Shown here: positions 24,809 to 33,862 of the stretch, in pieces
Numbering within the stretch: position 1 is the stretch's first letter
Layout: each line of letters opens with the position of its first letter
Origin: Anaerocolumna jejuensis DSM 15929
GTDB taxonomy: Bacteria > Bacillota > Clostridia > Lachnospirales > Lachnospiraceae
Assembly (NCBI RefSeq): GCF_900142215.1
Contig: NZ_FRAC01000040.1
Location: forward strand, 1-54,204
DNA length: 54,204 nucleotides
Reading direction: 5' to 3'
Notes under the pieces: generated by a model
Told to the model about the DNA's origin: nothing
What the model saw: only the letters and a program-made list of their open reading frames with translations
Database searches by the model: none
Made by a program: the position numbers and the translations under genes

Positions 24809-26113
24809 TTATTTTCCTTCCAATGCCTCCCTTGTTGCCTGTAAATACGCATAGCCAAAGTAATAATCCGGTTCCAGATAAGTCCCTTCCCCCCACTCAT
24901 TCCATGCATTGACAAACAGAAGCCGGTCATCCAAATCCTTTCTTAGCCTTAATCTCTTTATTACATCAGCCAGCCATATCTTATAAAGCTCCGGTGTAGA
25001 GCCGTGAAATATGGTTCCCCTGAAATTTCTTCTGGCAGTGTTATCCCACATTGGCATCACTGCCGGATACACCTTTTTCTTCTGGTTGCCGGACAGCACA
25101 TACCGCTGGTTCCGTACCATGTCCTCATAATCGTAGATATTACCGGAAAAATCCCCGCGGATGGGCTTCATTCGCTTTGTTATCTCTTTGCATTGATGCT
25201 GTATCTGCTTAGGCTGGAATTCCGTCTCCGCATCAAAGCCGGCAGCGCACCAATTAATGGAGGTATCCCGCTCCTGTACGGCAATCAGATAGATATCTGC
25301 TCCCAGCTCCTCTTTCGCCCTCTGCCGCCAGTGCTTCAGGACCTCTTCCGTATCAGGAATCAGTGACGGGCGGTAAATGGACAATACCGGCCTTCCCTTT
25401 ATCCGGTAATAGCGTTCATCCTTCATGTCAGGCAGCACCGCCTGTATGAACTGCTCATAATTTTCCTTCGTATGAGTTATGCCCATTAACACGCCGGCAT
25501 CGGTTCCCGAAAATCTCTTTGTCCAGTTCTCATTTGCCCAGCAGTAGCAAAAATGAATGTCCATATCTTTATTTTTCAGAAACATGTTAAGAGGCCGTTC
25601 CAATAAATGCTCCCCATCAAACCAGTAATAGTAAAAGCAGAAAACATCCACACCGTAATTTTTTGCAAGCTCTATCTGCCGCTGCATATTTTCCTTTAAC
25701 CGCAAGTCATAATAACCTAATTCCCCCGGGCGTCTCGGCTGGTAGTGGCCTGCATACTGGGGCTGAGCCTGGTTTACATTATTCCATTCCGTTGTTCCCC
25801 TTCCCCACCATTCATCATTCTGCGGATTCGGATGATACTGGGTCAGATAATAGGCTGCTATATGTACTTCCTGCTCCAGCCCGGGCTGGGATGAAAAAGG
25901 CTTAAAAAATTCAGACCTTCTGCCGTACTGGCCCAGAAGGTATTTTGAATATTCAAGGACCGCCCTGGAATCATGAATAACTGTAAAGGAGCCCTTTTGG
26001 TCCTTTACTTCTTCCTTTTTAATAATCCGCTCGTAACGCTTATTGCCGATACGGCATTTAAGCTCTTTGCTTATTGGAAGCTTCCAGAAAATACGCTTTA
26101 ATAATTCATTCAT
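24809..26113 (-). CDS. WbsX-like GH99-related glycan enzyme
   Basis: This 434-residue protein contains a glycoside-hydrolase-99-like TIM barrel of the WbsX type (PF14307). Diagnostic segments are AAYYLTQYHPNPQND (about 85-99), WGRGTTEWNNV, DVFCFYYYWF (about 154-163), CWANENWTKRF and the C-terminal FVNAWNEWGEGTYLEPD. Such proteins are frequent in O-antigen and EPS loci and are often annotated as glycosyltransferases, but their activity is poorly established. It sits between two GT4 genes in the assembly operon. AGGAAAGG precedes the ATG. Confidence 0.84.
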   Translation of the reverse strand: MNELLKRIFWKLPISKELKCRIGNKRYERIIKKEEVKDQKGSFTVIHDSRAVLEYSKYLLGQYGRRSEFFKPFSSQPGLEQEVHIAAYYLTQYHPNPQNDEWWGRGTTEWNNVNQAQPQYAGHYQPRRPGELGYYDLRLKENMQRQIELAKNYGVDVFCFYYYWFDGEHLLERPLNMFLKNKDMDIHFCYCWANENWTKRFSGTDAGVLMGITHTKENYEQFIQAVLPDMKDERYYRIKGRPVLSIYRPSLIPDTEEVLKHWRQRAKEELGADIYLIAVQERDTSINWCAAGFDAETEFQPKQIQHQCKEITKRMKPIRGDFSGNIYDYEDMVRNQRYVLSGNQKKKVYPAVMPMWDNTARRNFRGTIFHGSTPELYKIWLADVIKRLRLRKDLDDRLLFVNAWNEWGEGTYLEPDYYFGYAYLQATREALEGK

Positions 26114-26148
26114 GTCAGAACCTTTCCTGGTATTTTTGTGCTTTTATA

Positions 26149-27300
26149 TTAATTGGCAAGCTCTAAAAAAATATGATTCATTTTTTCAGTATATTTTGAA
26201 AAACAGTACCGTTCCCGGTATGCTTTAAGAGCCGCACATTTCATGGCATAGACATCGGCCGCCTTTGCTGTGCACAATCTCTTGCAGCACGTTTCAAGGG
26301 TATCCTCCGAATAATTCACTCCGATATTTTCATTTTCCACCAGGTCCCAGGTGTCTTCCTTGCAGGAATTAATCAGTGCCAGTCCGTTTGCCATATATTC
26401 CATGCTTTTATAAGAAAGAGCAATTGCCGCCTCCTTTTTAAAGCCATTAAATCCAAAGTGGCAATGCTCCATTATTTTCTGCTTCTTCCCATCGTCGTAA
26501 GTACGGCCATGAAAGGTAAATGGTATCCCCTCTTTTTCCAAAGCAGCCAGGAGCCACTCCTTTCTCTGTCCATCGCCTATAATGTCCAGATGTACCTTCC
26601 TTCCCCTGTTCTGCATCCTTGCCATTATTCGTATCAGGCCCTCGAAATCATAGTTTCCCGTTAAGGCTCCCAGATACAAAATATTCAGCTGCTCCACAGG
26701 CAGCATCGGAACTTCTTCCAGCATTGCCTCTCCCTTGCACAAGGGAATCATATGGTTCTTTCTGCTTTCCTGAAGGCCAAGCCTTGTAAAATAATACTGG
26801 CAGGAACCGATGAAAATATCTGCCTTTCGGATAGCCGCATTCCTCAGATACGACCAATACCAAAGCCCGCAGTATTTCAGAACATCTTTAAAGGCTCCGT
26901 TAATTGGTATGGTTTCCGGATATAAATCGTAAACATCCGTTACAAATAAAGCATGTTTCTTCTTAATAACAGGAAGCAGCTTATAACCGGTGGAATTTGG
27001 CGGCCCTACAATATAGCCAATATCAAAATCCAGCTTTTCTACTGCCTTTCTGGCATCCCTGGCAAATTTCAGATAAGACCTGATTCTCTGGATTGAAATA
27101 TTCCTGCCGTAGGGCTTCACCGGAACTTCAACTATTTCCGGCAGATTATAGGTTACGCTCTTTTTGGAATTATGGTCATAATTTCCGCATAGAAGCTTTA
27201 CCTCAAAGCCTGCCTGCTTAAAGTACTGATAGACCGTATAGGCACGGTCCGTATCCCGTAAATTGAAATAATATGAAACAATGAGGACTTTCCTACCCAT
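26149..27300 (-). CDS. Glycosyltransferase family 4
   Basis: This 383-residue GT-B protein starts MGRKVLIVSYYF after GGGAGGGAGTAAAA, which decides the start at 27300 over the ORF opening at 27324. The C-terminal domain carries NILYLGALTGNYDFEGLI (about 207-224), DIIGDGQRKEWLL and FHGRT, which are typical GT4 donor-domain elements. The usual E-x7-E motif is weak (FKKEAAIALSYKSMEYMANG). It overlaps the upstream GT4 gene by 8 nt. Confidence 0.8.
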   Translation of the reverse strand: MGRKVLIVSYYFNLRDTDRAYTVYQYFKQAGFEVKLLCGNYDHNSKKSVTYNLPEIVEVPVKPYGRNISIQRIRSYLKFARDARKAVEKLDFDIGYIVGPPNSTGYKLLPVIKKKHALFVTDVYDLYPETIPINGAFKDVLKYCGLWYWSYLRNAAIRKADIFIGSCQYYFTRLGLQESRKNHMIPLCKGEAMLEEVPMLPVEQLNILYLGALTGNYDFEGLIRIMARMQNRGRKVHLDIIGDGQRKEWLLAALEKEGIPFTFHGRTYDDGKKQKIMEHCHFGFNGFKKEAAIALSYKSMEYMANGLALINSCKEDTWDLVENENIGVNYSEDTLETCCKRLCTAKAADVYAMKCAALKAYRERYCFSKYTEKMNHIFLELAN

Positions 27301-28660
27301 TTTTACTCCCTCCCAAGCTTGCATAAAAACTCATTATCTCAGCCGCATGTACCGGCATTGTTTTTATTTCCTGTTCTTTTTGTATATTCAGGGACATCGC
27401 TGTAATGTTATCTGCATTACAAATCAGCTCCTTAAGGGCTTCTTCCAAGGCTTCTTTTGAGCAGGAACAGATTATTCCATTCTTCCCGTCCTGAATCAGG
27501 TCACAGGCTCCCACATACTCGCCAGCCAGTACCGGAACCCCATAGCTTAATCCCTCCAGCACCGTAAAACCAAATGATACTTCGCTGGGTACCACCAGCA
27601 TATCCATGGAATTCATGACCTCAGCCAGCTGCTTGTATTCATAGGGGGGCTTTCTGACAAGATACTCTCTTTCTATTAAGCTGTCAGAGTAAACCGTCAA
27701 TTCGAAATTACGGATGTCTTTTTCATAAAGTGAGTCCAATGCCTCCAGCAGAATATAAAAGCCCTTGTAGCCAGCGATTGCTCCTAAATATCCAAGTCTT
27801 ACCCTCTTTTTATCTAACACCTTCCCCGCTGCCGTCTTTCTGTGGTCCCCTATATCGCTGTGGGAAATCGTAATAATTCTCCCATTTTTTAATGAACAAA
27901 AATTCGAAAAGGTATCCGACATGTACCTGCTGTTAAAATGTATCCCATCCATTTCCTGAAACATCTCCAGAAAGTGGTGGCGAAGCTTCCTGTACTGCCC
28001 TTTGCCTGCCAGACTCCCTGTAATGTGCTTTTCTTCTGCTTCTTCCTGTAAGAACTTTCTTTCCTTTTGGGATTTCCTGATTTGCTTTATTATTCTGTTG
28101 TCTTTTATTTTCCTGTAAAGTTTTGACTGAATTAACACCTGCTTTTTATAATCCAATGCATGGGCATTGCATTCCGGGCAATGCTTACAGGCTCTGTTAA
28201 GCCGGCAGGAATGTCCCTGATAAAATAAAATTGTTTTTGGACAGATGCCAAAGAAATCATGGGTGGTATAAACAGTTACGATGCCTAACTCCTTTGCCCT
28301 ATCCAGAAAAACAGGAGGCAGTCCCATTAAGGTATGAAAATGGATAACATCCGGCCTGTACCCTTTCAGAAAGCGGGACAGGTATCTGTCGTCTGCCGCC
28401 ATGTTATAATGTCTGAAATCCCTGATTCCATATATCTGGGGCAGGGGCAGTCCATTTATCAGTTCAAAGCTTTTTAGCCCCAGCCTGCTGTTTCTTTTTT
28501 TAATGCAGGGTATTGAATTAATCAGCCTTATGGAACCCGGCCAGAGCAAAGCAACCTCATTGCCTGCTGCTGCCTCTTCCTTCATAAGGTCAATGGCATA
28601 TTTAGCAAGTCCGCCTCTGGCATATGGCGGAAATCCCAAAGAATAATGTAATATCTTCAT
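27293..28660 (-). CDS. Glycosyltransferase family 4 with internal Cys cluster
   Basis: This 455-residue GT-B enzyme starts with SLGFPPYARGGLAKYAIDLM (about 7-26). Its C-terminal part has GYLGAIAGYKGFYILLEAL, VVPSEVSFGFTVLEGLSYGVPV and AGEYVG. A Cys-rich insert (about residues 138-166, with C-x11-C, C-x5-C and CKHCPEC) suggests a metal-binding loop, seen in some EPS glycosyltransferases. Residues 180-215 are strongly charged and probably helical. It is the second gene of the assembly operon, about 70 nt after the first. Confidence 0.82.
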   Translation of the reverse strand: MKILHYSLGFPPYARGGLAKYAIDLMKEEAAAGNEVALLWPGSIRLINSIPCIKKRNSRLGLKSFELINGLPLPQIYGIRDFRHYNMAADDRYLSRFLKGYRPDVIHFHTLMGLPPVFLDRAKELGIVTVYTTHDFFGICPKTILFYQGHSCRLNRACKHCPECNAHALDYKKQVLIQSKLYRKIKDNRIIKQIRKSQKERKFLQEEAEEKHITGSLAGKGQYRKLRHHFLEMFQEMDGIHFNSRYMSDTFSNFCSLKNGRIITISHSDIGDHRKTAAGKVLDKKRVRLGYLGAIAGYKGFYILLEALDSLYEKDIRNFELTVYSDSLIEREYLVRKPPYEYKQLAEVMNSMDMLVVPSEVSFGFTVLEGLSYGVPVLAGEYVGACDLIQDGKNGIICSCSKEALEEALKELICNADNITAMSLNIQKEQEIKTMPVHAAEIMSFYASLGGSKNG

Positions 28661-28730
28661 TCCGGCTCCCTTTTGTTCCCCCCTGGCTCCTTAGGCAGGT
28701 ATCGACTGTTCTTATCATTGGTGCCCGGAA

Positions 28731-29972
28731 TCAGGATGAATACTTCAGGAATACCTCCTCATACCGGTCCACTATATCCTCCCAACGGTATTCCTGGGCA
28801 ATCCGCCTCTTTGCCTTTTCTCCAAAGACAGCAATCTCCTTTGCTGTCAGCTTCTCAGCCATTTCAATGGTCCCAGCTAAGTTCCCTTCAGCCTTCGTCC
28901 AATACAAGGCTGCCTTTCCACCGACTTCACGGTTAAAACCAACGTCAAGAAGAAGATTAAGGCTTGTACTGCCCAGTGCCTCCAATAAGCTTGGATTAGT
29001 GCCTCCTACTTCATGTCCATGTATATAAGCATAGGCATTCTCTCTGATCTTATATAGCAGCTCCTGCTCATATACAGTACCTGCAAATTTAATACGCGGG
29101 TCTTTTTCAAAGCCTGTCCTCTTCTTCAGCTCCTGCAGGAACTTTTTATTCTCATTTGTAATAATAACCAGGCTCTTTTCTGTGTTTGTTTTCATAAATT
29201 CCCGTATTATGGTCTCATAATTATTTTCCTGGACAAAGCGTCCCACAATCAGATAATAATCCTGTGCCTCAATGCCATTCTTACCATACCATTGGGTTAA
29301 CTTTTCGTTCTCAGCAGACATGCTGCCCCCTGGGGTATCAGATCCATAGGCGATAAATACTGTCTTAGGGCGGTACTGCTTATAATCCTTTTTAATATAC
29401 TTCTCAATGTTCCTGCTGTCACAAATTAAGAGGTCCGCATGCTTTACCATAAGCTTTTCAGAGAGCTTCCAATACCTTCTTATAAGAGCATTCCACTTTG
29501 CCCGCTTCCACTCATGCCCATCGGGGTTCACATACAGTTCACCGCCCAGCTTTTTTATCTTTCTTTTAAAATGTCCGATAAAAGGCCCTATACGGCAGGC
29601 AAGCACATAAAAAACAGGCTTTTTGATTTCCGGCCGTGCCCGGCAGTATTTAATACACCGGCTTAAAGCTGCCATGTCATAATAGACCGCCTTTGCCGGC
29701 CCTATGCCGGGGACCTTAACATGAAAGCATTTTGCACCGTTGTATTCATACCGGATGCTGTCCTTTGCAAGACAGGCCACATGATACCTGATACGTCTGC
29801 TCTTTTGCCCTTTCGTCAGCTCTTCAACAAAGGTTTCAAAACCGCCGTAGTTTGCAGGAATTCCCTTGGAACCTATGAGGAATACCTGCCGCTTTTTGGT
29901 ACGGTAGCCGGAATTAACTTTATGCCGCTCAAGCTTTACTGCCTCTTTACTCTGAATAATAAAAGTCTCCAT
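28731..29972 (-). CDS. DUF1972/GT4 glycosyltransferase (Cps2T-like), first gene of EPS assembly operon
   Basis: This 413-residue protein begins with a 28-residue extension, then the DUF1972 motif LIGSKGIPANYGGFETFVEEL (at about 32-52). It continues into a GT4 donor domain (YYLIVGRFVQENNYETIIREF near 237, HGHEVGGTNPSLLEALG near 335). Relatives such as Cps2T are rhamnosyltransferases acting second in repeat-unit assembly, which suits the promoter-proximal position. The ATG has AAAGGA 8 nt upstream and follows the leader terminator by about 50 nt. Confidence 0.86.
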   Translation of the reverse strand: METFIIQSKEAVKLERHKVNSGYRTKKRQVFLIGSKGIPANYGGFETFVEELTKGQKSRRIRYHVACLAKDSIRYEYNGAKCFHVKVPGIGPAKAVYYDMAALSRCIKYCRARPEIKKPVFYVLACRIGPFIGHFKRKIKKLGGELYVNPDGHEWKRAKWNALIRRYWKLSEKLMVKHADLLICDSRNIEKYIKKDYKQYRPKTVFIAYGSDTPGGSMSAENEKLTQWYGKNGIEAQDYYLIVGRFVQENNYETIIREFMKTNTEKSLVIITNENKKFLQELKKRTGFEKDPRIKFAGTVYEQELLYKIRENAYAYIHGHEVGGTNPSLLEALGSTSLNLLLDVGFNREVGGKAALYWTKAEGNLAGTIEMAEKLTAKEIAVFGEKAKRRIAQEYRWEDIVDRYEEVFLKYSS

Positions 29973-30180
29973 ATGTAATATCCTTTATATTTCTTCTACC
30001 CTTTCTCCGCCCGTATAAAAAAAGATACGGCAGCCATTTCTAAATGCAGACGCCGTATATATCTATAATCCTTTTATAGTATGCATTCATATCTTCCATT
30101 CACTCCTCTGATGACGTCTGAATTCTTCAAAATACAATCTGTTTTAATTGATTATATCTATATTTCCAAATTATGTCAAT
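29973..30180 (-). promoter_or_regulatory. Consensus promoter and attenuator-like leader of EPS assembly operon
   Basis: On the minus strand a perfect sigma-A promoter is visible: TTGACA (30179-30174), a 17-nt spacer, TATAAT (30156-30151). Transcription would start near 30144, giving a leader of about 170 nt. Within it lies a terminator (entered separately). Leader segments CAGACG (30120-30115) and AATGCA (about 30087-30082) are complementary to CGTCTG and TGCATT in the terminator's 5' arm and loop, so an alternative, antiterminating fold is possible. That fold is inferred; the promoter and terminator are directly visible. Confidence 0.75.
30022..30057 (-). terminator. Intrinsic terminator inside EPS operon leader
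   Basis: ATACGGC and GCCGTAT arms enclose an inner CATTT/AAATG stem and are followed on the minus strand by CTTTTTTT. It lies between the consensus promoter and the first glycosyltransferase gene, the position of an attenuator. Full expression would then need readthrough or a processive antiterminator such as a NusG paralogue (LoaP-like). No such gene is in the window. Confidence 0.75.
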
Positions 30181-30232
30181 CATGCTTTTCCTATTTATTC
30201 CAATTTTGGGTATATTGACGAAATATGCAGCC

Positions 30233-30271
30233 AAAAAAAAGATACAGACAACAAATTGACTGTTGTCTGTA
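30233..30271 (-). terminator. Intrinsic terminator of the formate/nitrite-type channel gene
   Basis: An 11-bp perfect stem (TACAGACAACA and TGTTGTCTGTA, 7-nt loop) is followed on the minus strand by TCTTTTTTTT. It lies about 100 nt beyond the stop of the channel gene and just upstream of the EPS promoter. Confidence 0.88.
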
Positions 30272-30368
30272 CCTTTACATTATTGCTAATCCATTTTTCA
30301 ATGCACTTTATACCCCAATATAAATAGACGAAAGCTGGGATAAATTTATGACATCAAAATTATATCTA

Positions 30369-31001
30369 TCAATGTTCCTCTGTGTATACTTTTTTATCAC
30401 CGGTCATCTTTTCAGCCAGAGGCAGCATACACCCGCCAATAAGATTCCCGATTGCTATTACATTAATATAAAGAAGCGCTTTCCCTCCCCAGGCATTTGC
30501 AAAAGAGAAATAAAACATATCCGCAATACTATGCTCGTATCCCGAAAGGATAAACACCATTACAGGCAATATCAGTGCGAGATACCTGCCAACTCCGTCT
30601 TTGATATTCATATAACCAAGCACCGCTATACACATTAGCAGCCCGCACATGACTGCCATTATAAAGGTACTGAATAAATTATCCGCCAGCTTAAGGCTGA
30701 CAAGCTCCTTTGCATGGTCCAAATATTGAGCTTGCTTGGTGGCCCTCAGCACATATCCGCTTACGGCGGTCCCCACAGCATTTCCAAAGTACACAAGGAG
30801 TACAGTTCCTAAGAATTTAACCGGTTTATTTAAAATCAAGCATACCTTGCCGGTATACAAATCCAGTCCGAAGGTATATATGGTAAATAATCCGATGGAG
30901 AACAGAAACGCTCCTATTACATGGTTTTCCGCCCTTATGTATATCATTCCGCCCATGCTGATGGCTATTCCGCCCATGACTGCCCGTATAAAAGTTTTCA
31001 T
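30369..31001 (-). CDS. Formate/nitrite transporter family protein (short)
   Basis: This 210-residue membrane protein with about six helices has the FNT hallmarks GYEHSIADMFYF (about 152-163) and GNLIGGCMLP near the C-terminus. The family carries formate, nitrite, hydrosulfide or lactate. At 210 residues it is shorter than the typical 250-280, mainly through a short N-terminus. It starts directly with the first hydrophobic segment. It is transcribed alone, with GAAGAGG before the ATG and its own terminator. The substrate is not predictable from sequence. Confidence 0.85.
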   Translation of the reverse strand: MKTFIRAVMGGIAISMGGMIYIRAENHVIGAFLFSIGLFTIYTFGLDLYTGKVCLILNKPVKFLGTVLLVYFGNAVGTAVSGYVLRATKQAQYLDHAKELVSLKLADNLFSTFIMAVMCGLLMCIAVLGYMNIKDGVGRYLALILPVMVFILSGYEHSIADMFYFSFANAWGGKALLYINVIAIGNLIGGCMLPLAEKMTGDKKVYTEEH

Positions 31002-31169
31002 AAATGCCTCTCTTCTGTTGTATTATCCGGATATGCTTTGACGGTTATCCGGTTTGGCATAACCTGGTAGTTAATCCTTCCCCTAAGCTTTCGGGCAAAG
31101 AACAGTAGCATTATATCATATCTTCCTAAGAAGATGGAACCCTGTTATTAATAAATATTTCTTAATAAA

Positions 31170-31199
31170 GTGCAGAAAACTCCTGGGAGCCTTCTGCAC
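31170..31199 (-). terminator. Hairpin downstream of aspartate kinase, probable terminator
   Basis: GTGCAGAA and TTCTGCAC arms enclose a CTCC/GGAG inner stem. On the minus strand TTTATT follows, a weak T-run. It is 35 nt past the lysC stop. The stretch 31002-31169 has a possible -10 TATAAT (31115-31110) for the channel gene but no convincing -35. Confidence 0.55.
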
Positions 31200-31233
31200 C
31201 TCTTATTTTCTGTATGGGGATTATTTTAAGTGC

Positions 31234-32520
31234 TTATTGTAACTGCCTCTCGATCAGACGCCCATGTATCGCTCTTACCGCCTTAAGGGTATCTTTTTCA
31301 CTTACCAGCACTGTGATGCGAAGCTCAGATGCATAAATCATCTCAATGGAAATGCCTTCCTCATAGAGGGCTTCAAACATACTTACCGCTATTGCCGGAT
31401 TTGACATCATCCCGGCACCTACGGCAGACACCTTTGCTATATTGTCTTCTATTTTAATTTCAAGGTAAGAAGAACTATCCTCACCGTACCTTGTCAGCAC
31501 CTCAGCTGTTTCCTTCAGCTGGTCTCTTGGGACGGTAAAACTGATGTCCGTAGTACTGTCACTGTTTGGGGACATGAGTACGGAGTCTGCACTAATATGC
31601 TGCTCCGACAGCTTTTTGAAGATCCTGTAGATTTCCCTGGTAGTCTCCTTGATACCCTTTAACTGAATACGGGCCGTGTTTTTATCCGCAGTGACTCCGC
31701 TTACCAGCATCTCTTCCATGGCCGTACCTTCAAGGCTCTGAGCAGCCCGCAGAATACCGTCTTCCAGAGTAAACATGTTTTCCTTTTTTACGGCTCTGTC
31801 ACAGACCCTCGTGCCTTCCGCATCCTGAAAGCTGGATTTCACGACCAATTCCACCCCAAAGCGTTTTGCCATCTCTACGGACCGGTTATGAAGCACTCCT
31901 GCGCCCAAGGATGCCAGCTCCAGCATCTCGTCATAGGTAATTTCCTTTAATTTTACCGCCGAAGGCACTAATCTTGGGTCCGCCGTATATACACCGTCCA
32001 CATCGGTATATATCTCACAGATATCTGCTCTCAGAACTGCCGCCAGTGCCACAGCCGTTGTATCTGAACCGCCCCGTCCAAGGGTAGTATAATCTCCCTC
32101 TTCATTGATTCCCTGAAAACCAGCTACAATTATAACCTTTCTCTGCACCAGTGCTTCTTCCATTCTAGCCGTATCAATTCTTTGAATCCTTGCATTGCCA
32201 TAGGCTCTGGTAGTATAAATCCCTGCCTGGAAGGCATGAAAAGAAATGGCCGGAACTCCCATTGATTCGAGAGCCATGGCCATTAATGCTACGGATATCT
32301 GCTCCCCTGTGGTGAGCAGCATATCGATTTCTCTTTTTGGTGCATCGGGGTTTATTTCTTCTGCCTGTGTTAAAAGGACGTCGGTCTGCTTTCCCATTGC
32401 GGAAAGTACTATCACTACGTCATTGCCTTTGTTATATTCTTCGGCACATATTCCGGCTACATGCAGTATCCTCTCCTTGTCGGCTACTGATGTCCCTCCG
32501 AACTTTTTAACAATAAGCAT
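31234..32520 (-). CDS. lysC: Aspartate kinase
   Basis: This 428-residue aspartokinase has KKFGGTSVAD at about 4-13, the catalytic/binding segments TTGEQISVALMAMAL, GRGGSDTTAVALA (about 151-163) and DVDGVYTADPR (about 178-188), and two C-terminal ACT domains (about 275-425). It catalyses the first step of the aspartate family pathway; the ACT pair implies feedback control by lysine and/or threonine. The ATG at 32520 has AGGAGG 5 nt upstream and is preferred to the ORF start at 32541. It ends the ACT-hom-ApgM-lysC operon, pointing to threonine/methionine branch supply. Confidence 0.93.
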   Translation of the reverse strand: MLIVKKFGGTSVADKERILHVAGICAEEYNKGNDVVIVLSAMGKQTDVLLTQAEEINPDAPKREIDMLLTTGEQISVALMAMALESMGVPAISFHAFQAGIYTTRAYGNARIQRIDTARMEEALVQRKVIIVAGFQGINEEGDYTTLGRGGSDTTAVALAAVLRADICEIYTDVDGVYTADPRLVPSAVKLKEITYDEMLELASLGAGVLHNRSVEMAKRFGVELVVKSSFQDAEGTRVCDRAVKKENMFTLEDGILRAAQSLEGTAMEEMLVSGVTADKNTARIQLKGIKETTREIYRIFKKLSEQHISADSVLMSPNSDSTTDISFTVPRDQLKETAEVLTRYGEDSSSYLEIKIEDNIAKVSAVGAGMMSNPAIAVSMFEALYEEGISIEMIYASELRITVLVSEKDTLKAVRAIHGRLIERQLQ

Positions 32521-32566
32521 AAATGCCTCCTTTATACTCACAAAAGGCTGTTAATGCTCCTGCTGG

Positions 32567-32593
32567 ATTATTCCGGGTCTGCTTCGGAATAAT
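32567..32593. other. Intercistronic hairpin between ApgM and lysC
   Basis: Perfect 9-bp arms ATTATTCCG and CGGAATAAT enclose a 9-nt loop, with no T-run. It may modulate mRNA stability between the two genes. Confidence 0.5.
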
Positions 32594-32614
32594 TCTGAAA
32601 TTCTTCAAGCATTA

Positions 32615-33817
32615 TTATTTTTCAAACAATTTCAAAATCATTTCATACCCGTTTTTCACCAGATTGCCGCTTTTAAGCGCAGCCTCTTCGGTGTATTCCC
32701 AGGAGTTCTCAAGCTTTTTGGTACTGTCGTAGAGCATAAAGGGAACAGGGTTTCCCGTATGGGTCCGTAAGTGAATCGGTGTCGGATGGTCAGGCATGAT
32801 TAACATTCTGTAATCCACCCCCTGCTTATGAAGTTGTTCCTTAACAACCCCTATTACCCTTTTATCAATATACTCTATCGCTTTTATTTTATTCACAGTA
32901 CTGCCTTGATGACCCATCTCATCGGGAGCTTCTATATGAATATATACAAAATCCTGATTATTTTCTGTCAGCTCTTTCACAGCTGCCATGGCTTTCCCCT
33001 CATAATTGGTATGAAGGGTTCCGTCCGCTCCTTCCACTTCCACAACCTTCATCCTTGCTCCCACGGCAATTCCCTTTAATAAATCCACGGCTGATATCAT
33101 GGAGCCTTTCTTACCGAATTTATCTTCAAAGGCCGCAAGCTTCGGTCTGGTGCCGGCTCCCCAAAACCAGATGGAATTTGCCTTATGTAAGCCTTTCTTT
33201 GCTCTTTCAATATTGAGAGGATGATTGTTTAAGACCTCAAAGCTCTTTTCCATCATCTCTCTCAGCTCTTTTTCCTCCGGAAGATAGTCCTTAATTACCC
33301 TGCCCAAAATATCATGGGGCGGTGTAAGCTCTACTACTTCTCCCTTATCCCAGATTGTCAAATGGCGGTAGCTGGTACCCAGGTAATACTTATAAATATC
33401 CGTTTCCAATGCCTTCTTAACAGCCTCCAGCAATACTGCCGCATCCTCTGTGGTTATTTCACTGGAGCTATGGTCTATGATCGTTCTGTTTTCATAGGAG
33501 GTGTCCTCTTCCGACAACGTGACAATGTTGCAGCGCAGGGCAATGTCAGTGGGCTTCATATCCACTCCTATACTTAAAGCTTCCAAGGGTGAACGTCCTG
33601 TATAGTTCTCTTTCGGGTCATAGCCAATGACTGACAGGTTCGCCGTATCACTTCCCGGCTTCATACCATCCGGCACAGTCTTTGCAAGACCGATTTCAGA
33701 CATTTTTGCAAGCTCATCCATATAGGGAGTGTGGGCATAGGCAAGAGGTGTCTTGCCGCCCAGTTCTTCCAAGGGCTCATCTGCCATTCCATCTCCAAGT
33801 ACAATAACGTATTTCAT
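32615..33817 (-). CDS. ApgM-family phosphoglycerate mutase-like protein, probable homoserine kinase
   Basis: This 400-residue alkaline-phosphatase-superfamily protein is of the archaeal-type, cofactor-independent phosphoglycerate mutase (ApgM) family. It has VLGDGMADEP at about 5-14 (metal-binding Asp), GSDTANLSVIGYDP with the candidate nucleophile Ser (about 54-67), HIEAPDEMGHQG (about 293-304) and MPDHPTPIHLRTHTGNPVPF near the C-terminus. It lies exactly between homoserine dehydrogenase and aspartate kinase, and no classical ThrB is present. This family has been proposed to serve as an alternative homoserine kinase in such operons. Context favours that role over glycolysis, but sequence alone does not prove it. 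Confidence 0.82.
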   Translation of the reverse strand: MKYVIVLGDGMADEPLEELGGKTPLAYAHTPYMDELAKMSEIGLAKTVPDGMKPGSDTANLSVIGYDPKENYTGRSPLEALSIGVDMKPTDIALRCNIVTLSEEDTSYENRTIIDHSSSEITTEDAAVLLEAVKKALETDIYKYYLGTSYRHLTIWDKGEVVELTPPHDILGRVIKDYLPEEKELREMMEKSFEVLNNHPLNIERAKKGLHKANSIWFWGAGTRPKLAAFEDKFGKKGSMISAVDLLKGIAVGARMKVVEVEGADGTLHTNYEGKAMAAVKELTENNQDFVYIHIEAPDEMGHQGSTVNKIKAIEYIDKRVIGVVKEQLHKQGVDYRMLIMPDHPTPIHLRTHTGNPVPFMLYDSTKKLENSWEYTEEAALKSGNLVKNGYEMILKLFEK

Positions 33818-33862
33818 AAAGCCTTCTTTCCCGGAATTTATCTATCCGTTAACTGCTTAGGT

